Assembly: GCA_022729835.1 (NCBI GenBank)
Contig: DZBC01000005.1
Coordinates: forward strand, 1 to 23,542
From: Sulfuricurvum sp.
GTDB lineage: Bacteria > Campylobacterota > Campylobacteria > Campylobacterales > Sulfurimonadaceae
Direction: 5' to 3'
DNA: 23,542 bases
Part shown: one piece after another, positions 7,647-15,629 of the stretch
How positions within the stretch are numbered: position 1 is the stretch's first letter
Layout: every line of letters starts with the position of its first letter
Program-made: the position numbers and the translations under genes
The notes under the pieces: model-generated
What the model was told of the DNA's origin: nothing
The model's input: the letters and a program-made list of their open reading frames with translations, nothing else
Database searches by the model: none

Positions 7647-9062
7647 TTAATCTTCAGCGCTTGGGAGGTTGGTGTCGATTGCCGAACCAAACACAATTTC
7701 GGTACCATTCTTGGAGATGAGAACGGAGTCGAAGATGGCTTCGCGTCCCTCGAAGCCGTCAAAGGCGTCTGCATTGTGAACAGGTTTCCACTCTCTAGTG
7801 CCCGGTACAAGTTGCCAAATATGGGGATTAGAAAAATCTCCACCGGCTAAGTATGTGCTGCCATCAGATGAGGAAAAGAGATACCAACCAAAGCTAAACG
7901 TCTGGTTGGCGAGTGAAGCGACGTCTGCAGCTATGGAGAGGTCAAGCTCCCCTCTTCCGGGGCGAAGACCGCAGGCTTCGGGATTTTCCATGCAGTAGTG
8001 CTTGCCTGCTTCAAAACGATCCTCTGCTATGGCGGTGAAGTTGTCACGGACATAGAATAGTTCTTGAACTTCTGCGGCACTCAAAGCCCGTTCATAAAGA
8101 CGCAAATCATCAAGACGAAGGCCTGAAGCCGGTTCTAACGAGATTGCCTCTCCGGCTTGATGAAGCGTAGCGGACGTGGTGAATGTTTCGGCGATTTTTC
8201 CATCGATATACAAAGAGATTGTGTCATGCTCTTTAATGAGTGCTATGTGATGCCACTGTTGCGTTGTGAGGGGATTTTGCGCTGAAAATGGAGAAAAAAA
8301 CGATTCGGGCAAAGAGAGCCCAATGGTGTGGCTGTCTGTCAGCGAAAGGGTCATGCGGGCTGAAGACTGCGCTACAGAAAGAAAGGTGCTGCCTGCAGAT
8401 GCTTCGCTTGTATGGAGCCAAAAGGCAAAAGACTGAACACCTTTTGAGGGGTATTCAAGAATGCTAGATTGTGGCATGGTCGAGAGGTCGATTGCCCCGC
8501 CGATAATCCCGCTCGTATCAGAAGCACCAAGGGCAGAGTTCTCTTCGAGGTGATGATGACCGATCAGTCCATCGGTCAGTGCAAAGGTATCGAGGGTGCA
8601 GGCTTCTGTGTGGATGTCGTCAATGAGAAGTTTTTTGCCACCGGCTGTTGTGAGGGTTACACTATCGACTTTAGCTCCGACATCGATCGTTTTGCTATAG
8701 AGACCATCGGCGTAGCTACCTTTGAAGCTTGAGCGGTAGACCTCACTTCCATTGTAGGTGCCTGTGACAACAAGCGAATCTTGGCCGTCGGTGGCATAGG
8801 TCAGGCGCAACCGACATTGCGGCGCAGCAAAACGGAGGCTCAGCGGCGCGTGAGAAGATGTTTTGCCAGGTTCAAGTAAGACGGGAGTGGTAAAATTGGC
8901 AAACGGAGCGGTGAAGATCTCCCAGCTTCCAGATGCACTGTAGCTAATGCCCTCGGTTGTGAGGTTTTTGAGAGGTGTTCCATTTTTGTAACTATTGAAA
9001 TTTTCCTCATAAGCCATAATGGAGCATACTAGGGCGATAGAGAGCAACAACGCCTTTTTCAT
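7647..9062 (-). CDS. Secreted LamG/concanavalin A-like fold protein
   Basis: A 471-residue exported protein of unknown function. A classic signal peptide (MKKALLLSIALVCSIMA, 1-17) is followed by a beta-rich domain of about 130 residues with no clear family. A LamG-like jelly roll then runs from about 165 to 335; diagnostic strings are the WHHIALI strand with SLYIDGK, and DDLRLYERALSAAEV at its end. The remaining 130 residues (with TFSFGWYLFSSSDGS and ISKNGTEIVFG) match no family I know. LamG domains in bacteria usually bind carbohydrate or protein at the surface, so an adhesion or matrix role is plausible but inferred. There is no LPXTG, autotransporter or type IX tail. It is transcribed alone and faces away from the DUF748 gene. 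AAAAGG lies about ten bases before the ATG. Confidence 0.75.
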   Translation of the reverse strand: MKKALLLSIALVCSIMAYEENFNSYKNGTPLKNLTTEGISYSASGSWEIFTAPFANFTTPVLLEPGKTSSHAPLSLRFAAPQCRLRLTYATDGQDSLVVTGTYNGSEVYRSSFKGSYADGLYSKTIDVGAKVDSVTLTTAGGKKLLIDDIHTEACTLDTFALTDGLIGHHHLEENSALGASDTSGIIGGAIDLSTMPQSSILEYPSKGVQSFAFWLHTSEASAGSTFLSVAQSSARMTLSLTDSHTIGLSLPESFFSPFSAQNPLTTQQWHHIALIKEHDTISLYIDGKIAETFTTSATLHQAGEAISLEPASGLRLDDLRLYERALSAAEVQELFYVRDNFTAIAEDRFEAGKHYCMENPEACGLRPGRGELDLSIAADVASLANQTFSFGWYLFSSSDGSTYLAGGDFSNPHIWQLVPGTREWKPVHNADAFDGFEGREAIFDSVLISKNGTEIVFGSAIDTNLPSAED

Positions 9063-9147
9063 AGTTGAGTAACCTTTTTTATCGTCAAAATATCATAACA
9101 CAGAAACGTTAGCCTGCAGAGAGAAAGGGGCCGTTACCCACTTCTCT

Positions 9148-9157
9148 TTACATGTAA
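9148..9157. repeat. TTACATGTAA palindrome (intergenic, upstream of DUF748 and LamG genes)
   Basis: Exact copy, extended to the 12-base palindrome TTTACATGTAAA. Sits 68 bases before a TATAAT box. Confidence 0.8.
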
Positions 9158-9164
9158 ACAATAC

Positions 9165-9214
9165 GATAAGGACGCTTTAGTAGATGGCCAATCAGCTGAG
9201 ATAGTGTCCTTATC
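9165..9214. repeat. Inverted repeat GATAAGGAC / GTCCTTATC
   Basis: Nine-base arms at 9165-9173 and 9206-9214 are perfect reverse complements. The stem extends inward to about 12 pairs with one G-T wobble. The 26-32 base loop contains TGGCCA. It lies immediately upstream of the TATAAT box of the DUF748 gene, where a -35 element or operator would be, so it may be a paired binding site or a cruciform. There is no T-run, which argues against a terminator. Confidence 0.5.
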
Positions 9215-9224
9215 TAATTGCATT

Positions 9225-9230
9225 TATAAT
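9225..9230 (+). promoter_or_regulatory. Candidate -10 box TATAAT for DUF748 gene
   Basis: Perfect TATAAT, 115 bases before the chosen start at 9346, followed by a run of A. No clear -35 element is seen, as is common in Campylobacterota. The predicted leader is about 100 nt. Confidence 0.4.
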
Positions 9231-9345
9231 AAAAAAAAATGTGGCATTAGTGAGAAAAAGCTTGCCTTCTCTGCTGGGGAGCGCATGGGTTGTGATCGGT
9301 TTTGGTTACAATCAGACTGATGAAGCGGAGTGCCAAGGGAGTAAT

Positions 9346-12117
9346 ATGCGTCGTGTTCTGATCATAATTTTATTGGCTTATTGTATCGGCGGATGGGTGG
9401 TGTTGCCTTATGCTATAGAGCATTACGGGCCCAAATGGATAGCGCGGCAGACGGGTGCGACGCTATCGCTGGAATCGGTACGGTTCAATCCGCTCACGTG
9501 CACGCTGAGCCTAAAAGAGGTGGCGCTTGATGATCCCAAAGGCGAGCCGTTGCTTCGCTTTGCCTCTTTGCGGGTCAACATGGGCGCATGGGCAGCAGTT
9601 TTGGGGACGGTGCATATTGAGGAGCTTGGAATCGAGCGCCCAGAGTTGTATCTAAGCCGCAATACCGCAGGGGATTTAAATGTCGCGTTTCTAGACGCAA
9701 ACGAGACAAGTGCATCAAAGCCCGAGGATGCTTCACCCTTACATGTAAAGGTTGATCGTCTTTTGATCGAAGGTGGCTTTATCTCTTTGCGCGATGCGTC
9801 AGGAGCTAAACCGTTTGCGTTGCAGATCGCGCCACTTTATCTAAACGTCGAGCATTTCGATACGCGCACTCGTGAGGGCACGATACGTCTGCGTGCGCAG
9901 ACACACGATGGTGGTATGGCGACACTCAAAGCTGGACTTTCCAAAGGGGTAGGATATCGGCTTGAAGGGGAGTTGACCTACGATTCGGGTCGATTGTTCA
10001 CAGGATGGCAATATCTGCAAGATGCGCTGGCGCTTGAGATTGCCGATGGGGCGCTTCATGGGCGCGGCACTTTTTCACTCGATAGTGGCGATCCACACGC
10101 AACGCGTCTTTATAATGCTGCGTTGCGGCTTGAGCATTTGCGTATCAAACCCAAGAACGCACCGCATGACCTGATGCGTCTGGAAGCTTTGAATGTCGAG
10201 GGGATCGAGGTTGCGCCGTCACAGCGGCGCTTGCAGGCGCAGCGTGTGGCACTTGTCTCTCCGGTACTTTATGCCAAACGGCTGGAGGATGGCTCGGTGG
10301 ATTGGAATGCTTACCTGGGCACATCAAAGACCAAGGAGGCTGAAGTATCAGAGGCGCCATGGACGTTGTCTGTCGCCGAGATAGAGGTGCAAGCGGGCCT
10401 TGCACGCTTGGTGGATGAGTCTGTGACGCCGAAAGCGGCGATCAACATTGACGCTTTTGGCCTACATGTAAGGGACTACCAAAGCAATCCGGCGCACAAG
10501 ATAGGGTATGAAGTGACAATGAAACTCAATGAAACGGGCGTGTTTGGCAGCAGCGGAACGTTTTCGCTTTCGCCGTTCGCGCTTTTGGGGGCAGTGCATA
10601 TTGAAGGGCTGGATCTAAAAGCGCTGGACCCCTATGTCACATCGGCACTAGCGCTCACTTTGGCACGGGGTTATCTGCGCTTGGATGCCAATGTCACCAC
10701 AGATGGCACTTCAAGCCGCATGGAGGGACGCGCGTCGTTGCATGATTTGGTGCTAAACACCGCTTTGGATGATCAGCTTTTGCTGGCGTTTGATACGTTT
10801 TCAGCGGCTCCCTTTGTGTTGGCGAACGATCATGTGCAGATTGAAACCCTTGATCTACATGCGCTCTATGCCAATGTGCACATTGATGAGAACAAAACCC
10901 TCAACTACACCAAGTTGCGGCGCTCAAGCGCCTCCCCCGCCGCCTCCCCGCCGTTTGTGGTAGATATCGCCCGCTTTAGCCTACGAGATGCCGCCGTAGA
11001 TTTTGCCGACGACTCATTGCCTTTGCACTTTCGAAGTCATATCAACGAACTTGGAGGCGTGGTGTATGGCATCTCGTCGCATCCTTCGGCCCAGACACAT
11101 CTAGACATGAGCGGCGTGGTGGACCGCTACGGAATGATGAAGCTAAGTGGTGCTCTGGCTCCGTTTGCTCCGCGCAGTTTCGCTGATGTCGCCTTGACGT
11201 TTCGCAACATTGCGCTGGCCAATATGAGTCCCTATTCGGCAGGATTTGCCGGGCGTGTGATTGATGAGGGCAAGCTGGATCTGGATCTGCGCTACCACAT
11301 TGTAGCGTCGCAGATGACAGGAGAGAACCGCATCGTTATCAAGAAAATCAAGCTAGGCGATACCATTGGAGAGGCTGCGCCGCTACCTTTGGGGCTGGCG
11401 GTGGCGTTGCTTGAGGACCGCGACGGGGTGATCGACATCGATTTGCCAGTTGAGGGTGATATGGACAATCCCCGCTTTCGTTATGGCGCGGTGGTCTATG
11501 GCGCGATCAAAAATCTGATCGTCAAGGCTGCCAGTGCCCCTTTTGCGGTGTTGGGCTCATTGTTGGGCGTGGAGAGTGATACGCTTCGGCAGGTGGTGTT
11601 TGCACCTGGACGCGCGCTCTTGCTTCCGCCGGAGCGAGAAAAGCTCGATCAGCTCGCCCATGCGCTCTCATCACGTCCGAAGCTGACTCTGGGCATCAGC
11701 GGTGCCTATGTGCTGCCAGACGACGCGACAGCGCTACGCCAAATCATATTTGAAGCGCAGTATGCGAAGGCTCTTGAGGGGTCCAAGGGAGCCGATCCAC
11801 TAGAAGCGCTCTATGTTGAGGCGCTGGGTGTTGAGGCGCTTACCGCACTGCGCACCGCCCATATGCAGAGCGCAGATGCTGCTGCGCGCGAACAGACGCT
11901 GCGCGAAACGATGCGACAGACCCTGATTGGGCTACAGGAGGTGGGCATTGAGGAGCTGGAGTCGCTCGCTCACGCACGCTCTCGCTGCGTGCGTGAGTAT
12001 CTGATTCAAGAGTGTGCCATCCCCGCCGCACAGACGCTTCTGGAGCTAAATAGTATCGGAGAGATGGAAGGTGGGGACGCGGTTGGCTCCATACTGAGCG
12101 TGCGATCACAGGAGTGA
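9346..12117 (+). CDS. DUF748 / AsmA-like envelope protein
   Basis: A 923-residue protein anchored by one N-terminal membrane segment (MRRVLIIILLAYCIGGWVVL), with the rest predicted periplasmic. The segment just after it (GATLSLESVRFNPLTCTLSL then KEVALDDPKGEPLLRFASL) is the family hallmark. Long beta-rich stretches follow. The part at about residues 665-740 (IKLGDTIGEAAPLPLGLAVALL and then LPVEGDMDNPRFRYG) is also typical of DUF748. AsmA-like proteins are thought to span or assemble the periplasm, possibly in phospholipid transport; that role is by analogy only. I chose ATG 9346 because AAGGGA (9335-9340) precedes it and the signal anchor begins there; a GTG at 9241 would add 35 unlikely residues. 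The gene contains TTACATGTAA (9739) and CTACATGTAA (10462), both read as Leu-His-Val. Confidence 0.8.
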   Translation: MRRVLIIILLAYCIGGWVVLPYAIEHYGPKWIARQTGATLSLESVRFNPLTCTLSLKEVALDDPKGEPLLRFASLRVNMGAWAAVLGTVHIEELGIERPELYLSRNTAGDLNVAFLDANETSASKPEDASPLHVKVDRLLIEGGFISLRDASGAKPFALQIAPLYLNVEHFDTRTREGTIRLRAQTHDGGMATLKAGLSKGVGYRLEGELTYDSGRLFTGWQYLQDALALEIADGALHGRGTFSLDSGDPHATRLYNAALRLEHLRIKPKNAPHDLMRLEALNVEGIEVAPSQRRLQAQRVALVSPVLYAKRLEDGSVDWNAYLGTSKTKEAEVSEAPWTLSVAEIEVQAGLARLVDESVTPKAAINIDAFGLHVRDYQSNPAHKIGYEVTMKLNETGVFGSSGTFSLSPFALLGAVHIEGLDLKALDPYVTSALALTLARGYLRLDANVTTDGTSSRMEGRASLHDLVLNTALDDQLLLAFDTFSAAPFVLANDHVQIETLDLHALYANVHIDENKTLNYTKLRRSSASPAASPPFVVDIARFSLRDAAVDFADDSLPLHFRSHINELGGVVYGISSHPSAQTHLDMSGVVDRYGMMKLSGALAPFAPRSFADVALTFRNIALANMSPYSAGFAGRVIDEGKLDLDLRYHIVASQMTGENRIVIKKIKLGDTIGEAAPLPLGLAVALLEDRDGVIDIDLPVEGDMDNPRFRYGAVVYGAIKNLIVKAASAPFAVLGSLLGVESDTLRQVVFAPGRALLLPPEREKLDQLAHALSSRPKLTLGISGAYVLPDDATALRQIIFEAQYAKALEGSKGADPLEALYVEALGVEALTALRTAHMQSADAAAREQTLRETMRQTLIGLQEVGIEELESLAHARSRCVREYLIQECAIPAAQTLLELNSIGEMEGGDAVGSILSVRSQE
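9739..9748. repeat. TTACATGTAA palindrome (in DUF748 gene)
   Basis: Exact copy. Read as Leu-His-Val-Lys. Confidence 0.8.
10462..10471. repeat. CTACATGTAA, one-base variant (in DUF748 gene)
   Basis: Nine of ten bases match. Read as Leu-His-Val-Arg. Confidence 0.5.
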
Positions 12118-12123
12118 AAACGC

Positions 12124-12153
12124 TATAATGGCACTTTGCTTACATGTAAGGAG
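12124..12153 (+). promoter_or_regulatory. Promoter and leader of yeiH-type gene: TATAAT, TTACATGTAA, RBS
   Basis: TATAAT (12124-12129, in GCTATAAT) starts seven bases after the DUF748 stop. The palindrome TTACATGTAA (12140-12149) lies ten bases further on. Its last bases form the start of the ribosome-binding site AAGGAG (12148-12153) for the ATG at 12159. A protein or structure on the palindrome could therefore affect transcription start and ribosome access together. Confidence 0.55.
12140..12149. repeat. TTACATGTAA palindrome (leader of yeiH-type gene)
   Basis: Exact copy, flanked to CTTACATGTAAG. Overlaps the start of the AAGGAG ribosome-binding site and lies ten bases after TATAAT. Confidence 0.8.
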
Positions 12154-12158
12154 CGCTC

Positions 12159-13196
12159 ATGTCGTTTTCTCCCGCCAAACGCAAAGATACCCTTAGCGGT
12201 ATTATTTTTGTGGCTATTATCGCCAGTGCCGCGACCTGGATCGCCGCGCTCGCACCCATTTCCAAGCTCGGTATCTCTCCTCTGGTCGTGGGGATCGTGA
12301 TCGGTATCTTTTATGCCAACACCCTGCACAACCGTTTTCCCGCCGCGTGGGAGGGAGGGATCACCTTCTCAGCCAAGAAGATTTTGCGCTTTGCCATCGT
12401 CTTTTACGGCTTTCGCATTACGTTCACGCAGATTGTCGAAGTGGGATTTGACGGTTTTTTGGTTTCGTTGATTATGCTCGCTTCGACCTTTCTCATCGGC
12501 GTCTGGGCGGGGCAGAAACTCTTTGGGCTTGATCGTGACACCTCCATGCTCAACGCTTCAGGCGCTTCGGTGTGCGGTGCGGCGGCGGTTTTGGCGACCG
12601 AACCGGTGCTTAAAGCCGAAGAGCACAAAGCGGCCATCGCCGTCTCGATGGTGGTGCTCTTTGGTACCATTGCGATGTTTCTCTATCCGGCGCTCTACGG
12701 TGCCGGGGTCTTTGATATGAGCGAGCGGGAGTTTGGCATCTACGTCGGCGGCACGATCCACGAGGTGGCTCAGGTGGTGGCCGTAGGCGGCGCTTTTGGC
12801 ACCGAGGCGAGCGACGCGGCGGTGATTGTGAAGATGACGCGGGTTATTTTGATCGCGCCGATGCTGATTTTACTGGGAATTTACCTCTCGTTTGACGCGC
12901 GGCGCAGCGGTGGCGAGAGCGGGCCGATTAAGCTGGTGATTCCGTGGTTTGCGGTCTATTTTGTAGGGGTTGCGGGGTTTAATACCTTGCAGATTGTCCC
13001 GCCCTCAGCCGTGGAGCTGATCAATGAAATCGACACCTTTTTGCTCACCATGGCGATGACGGCGCTGGGCATGGGGACACGTTTTGCCAAGTTTAAAGGA
13101 TTGGGGCTTGCGCCCGTTTATGCGGCGGGGGTGATGTTTTTGTGGTTGATGATCGGCGGTTACTTCATCACCAAGTGGATTGTGGCCGCATTTTAG
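12159..13196 (+). CDS. YeiH/UPF0324-family membrane protein (putative sulfate exporter family)
   Basis: A 345-residue inner-membrane protein with about ten hydrophobic segments spread along its length. Two conserved family loops are present: NASGASVCGAAAVLATEP (about 128-145) and GGTIHEVAQVVAVGG (about 197-211). It belongs to the Cons_hypoth698/PSE family, whose name as sulfate exporters rests on little direct evidence; the real substrate is uncertain. The start is fixed by AAGGAG six bases before the ATG. It has its own TATAAT box in the gap after the DUF748 gene and is followed after about 24 bases by a cyclic-nucleotide phosphodiesterase gene on the same strand. No defects seen. Confidence 0.85.
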   Translation: MSFSPAKRKDTLSGIIFVAIIASAATWIAALAPISKLGISPLVVGIVIGIFYANTLHNRFPAAWEGGITFSAKKILRFAIVFYGFRITFTQIVEVGFDGFLVSLIMLASTFLIGVWAGQKLFGLDRDTSMLNASGASVCGAAAVLATEPVLKAEEHKAAIAVSMVVLFGTIAMFLYPALYGAGVFDMSEREFGIYVGGTIHEVAQVVAVGGAFGTEASDAAVIVKMTRVILIAPMLILLGIYLSFDARRSGGESGPIKLVIPWFAVYFVGVAGFNTLQIVPPSAVELINEIDTFLLTMAMTALGMGTRFAKFKGLGLAPVYAAGVMFLWLMIGGYFITKWIVAAF

Positions 13197-13220
13197 GCCC
13201 AAAACGTGTTACAATCTGGG

Positions 13221-13988
13221 ATGATTCATGTTTTAGGCGCACAGGGCAGCGTCTCTCCGGAGGGACGCAGCAGCTCTTTTTTACTCTCTCCGACGCTGGC
13301 TATTGATGCGGGTAATTTACTCTCCCCCTTGGGCGCTTCTTGCGTAGGGCTGAGCGATCTTTTTTTGACCCACGCCCACTTCGATCACATTGCCGACTTG
13401 CCCTTTTTGATGAGCAGCTATTTTGAACAGCGCACCGAAACCCTGAGGGTTCATGCGCTTCCTCAGACCATAGAGGCTTTGCGCATCCATCTTTTCAACG
13501 ACCAGATTTGGCCCGATTTTTCCAAAATTGCCCTACGCAGTGGTGAGATGGCACTCGCTTTTGAACCCATTGGCTATGGTGAGTGCGTAATGATCGGAGA
13601 GATAGAGCTTACGCCCGTACGTGCACATCATCTGGTGCCGACTTGCGGCTACCTTATCGGGATGCAAGGGCATTATGCGCTGCTAAGCGGCGATACCTAT
13701 CTCAACCCTGATCTCATTGATCTGCTCAATACCGACACGCGCATCGGTACCTTGATTGTGGATGTTTCGTTTGTATCATCAGAGGTGAAGCTCGCACGCG
13801 ACAGTATGCACCTGACACCGCAATTGCTGCGCACGATGCTAGAATCGCTAGAGCGTGACGATTTGGTGATCTACACCTATCATCAAAAGCCAGAACATCA
13901 CCGCCTCATTGATGACGAGTTGCGTGCGCTGGGCTTTTTCCAAAATGGTGGAAGACAGCTTAGCGACGGAGAAACTTTATCTTTTTAG
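13221..13988 (+). CDS. Class II-type 3',5'-cyclic-nucleotide phosphodiesterase (MBL fold)
   Basis: A metallo-beta-lactamase-fold hydrolase of 255 residues, predicted to cleave cyclic nucleotides. With M1 at 13221 it opens MIHVLGAQGSVSPEGRSSSF. The zinc-binding motif is HAHFDH (51-56). Further metal-ligand candidates are the His pair in VRAHHLVPTCGY, the Asp in LLSGDTYLNP and the His residues in YTYHQKPEHH. The ordering and the sequence LFNDQIWPDFSKI resemble the PDEase_II group seen in Campylobacterota rather than RNase Z or glyoxalase II. Whether the true substrate is cAMP or another phosphodiester is inference. A GTG at 13206 would add five residues; neither start has a clear RBS, and TACAAT at 13210-13215 may be a -10 box giving a nearly leaderless transcript. 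Its end overlaps the convergent comM by four bases. Confidence 0.75.
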   Translation: MIHVLGAQGSVSPEGRSSSFLLSPTLAIDAGNLLSPLGASCVGLSDLFLTHAHFDHIADLPFLMSSYFEQRTETLRVHALPQTIEALRIHLFNDQIWPDFSKIALRSGEMALAFEPIGYGECVMIGEIELTPVRAHHLVPTCGYLIGMQGHYALLSGDTYLNPDLIDLLNTDTRIGTLIVDVSFVSSEVKLARDSMHLTPQLLRTMLESLERDDLVIYTYHQKPEHHRLIDDELRALGFFQNGGRQLSDGETLSF

Positions 13989-15490
13989 CGTCTTCGGAAG
14001 CTGAGTGCTTCGAGCAGGTGGGCTTTGCCTATCTGCTCGGCGTTGCTCAGATCGGCGATGGTACGGGCGACTTTGCGGATTTTGTTGCGTGCGCGAAAGG
14101 AGAGGCCAAAGCGTGTCGTTGCCTGATCAAGCAGTGCGCCCGCTTCGAAATCAGGTAGGCAAAAACGCTCGATGTCGGCGTCGCTTAGGCGGCCATTGGG
14201 TACGCTTTGGCCGCGTTCGATCTGCCGCGTGAAGGCGCTGATGGCTTGTTCGTGCAGGTTGCGCGAGTCAAAAGAGGGCTTTTGCTCCGCATCAACACTC
14301 TGCATCTGCGTGTAGAGGTCGATGCGGTCTAAAAAGGGCTCAGAGAGGCGGTTGCGGTAGCGTGCGATGTCGATATCGCTGCAACGGCAGGTGTGGTGGG
14401 TGCTAAGCAGATGGCCGCAGGGGCAGGGATTCATGGCCGCGACAAAGAGAAAGTCGGTGGGGTAGTCGATCTTGCTGTTGACGCGTGAGATGCGGATGCG
14501 TCGATCTTCGAGCGGCTCGCGCAGGGCTTCGAGTACGTTCTTGCCAAAATGGGGTAGCTCATCGAAGAAGAGGATTCCAAGATGCGCTAGGCCCACTTCG
14601 CCGATACGCGCCGATGCGCTTCCGCCGCCGAAGATGCTAGAGGGGGTGGCGCTGTGGTGTGGGGCGCGAAAGGGGCGCAGGGCGGAAAATGAGGGTGTTT
14701 TGCCCTCAAAGCTCTCCAGCTTTGCAATATCGAGGATATCGCGGCGGCTCAGTGGCGGTAGGATGTAGCGCAGTCGTTTAGCGATCATGGATTTGCCACA
14801 GCCCGGACTGCCCTCAAGCAGCAGATTGTGCATTCCAGAAGCGGCGATGAGTGCGGCGCGTTTGGCCAACTCCTGACCGCGCACTTCAGCAAAATCGAGC
14901 GGATAATCGTGACGGAAGTAGTAGCTTTCATCTCTTACATGTACGCTTTGCGCGTCGATGGCACGCTGCTCGCTCTTTGGTGCCTCAAGCTCTCCGCGCA
15001 AGAGGGCGGTCGCCTCTTGCAGATGGGTCACACCGATAAAGCGAATCTCTGGAATGTTGCGTAGCTTCTCTAGGCTCTGCGCGGGCACAATCGCCTCACT
15101 CAGTAAGCCTTGATTGGCCAAGGAGAGGATCAGTGCGAAGAGCAGAGCGTTCTCTTTGACGCTGCCGTCAAGTCCCAGTTCGCCGAAGATGAAGCGTCCG
15201 CCAAGATCGACGTTGTGATCCCACAGTGCAATGAGCAGCGCAATGCCCAGATCGAAGTGGCTTCCCTCTTTTTTGAGCTCGGAAGGCGAAAGGTTGACGG
15301 TGATGCGTTTGGGCGGGAAGATGAAGTCGCCGGTGAGCAGTGCGGATTTGACCCGCTCTTTGGACTCGCTGATCGCCTGAGAAGCGATACCGACAATCTG
15401 AAAACTAGGCAGCCCTTTGGTCATTGTCGCTTCGACACTAACAACCTTGGCTTCGAGCCCTTCGAAGGTGGCGCAGTTGATCTGTTTCAT
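13985..15490 (-). CDS. comM: ComM/YifB-family AAA+ helicase (Mg-chelatase-like)
   Basis: A 501-residue AAA+ ATPase. In Vibrio cholerae and relatives, ComM is a hexameric branch-migration helicase that helps integrate DNA taken up by natural transformation. The N-terminal ChlI-like domain (1-165) starts with the hallmark EAKVVSVEATMTKGLPSFQI. Walker A is GSPGCGKS (227-234) and Walker B ILFFDEL (306-312). A cysteine cluster, CPCG with CRCS (356-371), is typical of the family, as is the EPFLDRIDL sensor region. The C-terminal domain is complete. It implies, but does not prove, that the organism is or was transformable. A near-copy of the palindrome (TTACATGTAC, 14935) lies in the linker between the two domains. 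Only 15 bases separate the start from a relic of a FecCD permease gene. Confidence 0.93.
   Translation of the reverse strand: MKQINCATFEGLEAKVVSVEATMTKGLPSFQIVGIASQAISESKERVKSALLTGDFIFPPKRITVNLSPSELKKEGSHFDLGIALLIALWDHNVDLGGRFIFGELGLDGSVKENALLFALILSLANQGLLSEAIVPAQSLEKLRNIPEIRFIGVTHLQEATALLRGELEAPKSEQRAIDAQSVHVRDESYYFRHDYPLDFAEVRGQELAKRAALIAASGMHNLLLEGSPGCGKSMIAKRLRYILPPLSRRDILDIAKLESFEGKTPSFSALRPFRAPHHSATPSSIFGGGSASARIGEVGLAHLGILFFDELPHFGKNVLEALREPLEDRRIRISRVNSKIDYPTDFLFVAAMNPCPCGHLLSTHHTCRCSDIDIARYRNRLSEPFLDRIDLYTQMQSVDAEQKPSFDSRNLHEQAISAFTRQIERGQSVPNGRLSDADIERFCLPDFEAGALLDQATTRFGLSFRARNKIRKVARTIADLSNAEQIGKAHLLEALSFRRR
14935..14944. repeat. TTACATGTAC, one-base variant (in comM)
   Basis: Nine of ten bases match. 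Read on the minus strand as Val-His-Val-Arg in the linker between ComM domains. Confidence 0.5.
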
Positions 15491-15502
15491 ACGCGCATCA
15501 TA

Positions 15503-15545
15503 CCATCAAGCACGCCGCAGTACAAGAAAAATGAAAAAAGGTGTG
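15503..15545. repeat. Direct repeat copy A (43 bp, pairs with 17469-17511)
   Basis: Left copy of an imperfect direct repeat that brackets the HD-GYP gene and the GGDEF relic. Five mismatches over 43 bases, no gap; weaker similarity continues to 15553. It begins three bases beyond the permease stop codon in both copies. Confidence 0.75.
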
Positions 15546-15553
15546 AATAGGGC
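15506..15553 (-). pseudogene. Relic: last 15 codons of a FecCD-type permease gene
   Basis: On the minus strand this reads ALFTPFFIFLVLRRA then a TGA stop, nearly the same as the end of the intact permease at 17472 (ALVGTPFFIFLVMRRA, stop). Over 15503-15545 the DNA matches 17469-17511 at 38 of 43 bases. Most differences are synonymous, plus Met to Leu, and one codon is missing just upstream. Beyond this the frame meets a stop and no permease sequence remains. It is therefore the tail of a second or older permease copy, left next to comM. Confidence 0.7.
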
Positions 15554-15596
15554 CTCTAAGCATTTTTACCCCGCATGAGGCGTAGTTGGAACAAGC

Positions 15597-15626
15597 TATA
15601 ATCCTGCCATTAAACTCTTTGGAGGA
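15597..15626 (+). promoter_or_regulatory. Candidate promoter (GCTATAAT) and RBS (GGAGG) for HD-GYP gene
   Basis: TATAAT at 15597-15602 is preceded by GC, as in two other promoters of this window. GGAGG at 15621-15625 sits four bases before the ATG at 15630. There is no clear -35 box. The predicted leader is about 20-25 nt. Confidence 0.5.
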
Positions 15627-15629
15627 TCT

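Larger units (their letters stand above)
9063..9345. other. Divergent intergenic region between LamG and DUF748 genes
   Basis: This 283-base region holds no convincing gene. It contains a TTACATGTAA copy (9148-9157, extended to TTTACATGTAAA), a long inverted repeat (9165-9214), an A-run and a TATAAT box (9225-9230). A GTG-led open stretch from 9241 runs in frame into the DUF748 gene but reads as non-protein-like leader. It must also hold the promoter of the leftward LamG gene, which I could not place. Confidence 0.5.

Noticed and set aside
9241..9345. GTG start at 9241 for the DUF748 gene
   Set aside because: It adds 35 residues with no family likeness before a normal signal anchor; ATG 9346 has AAGGGA at the right distance.
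15110..15550. 146-codon plus-strand open frame opposite comM
   Set aside because: It is a shadow of the strong comM coding sequence, with no family match or RBS.
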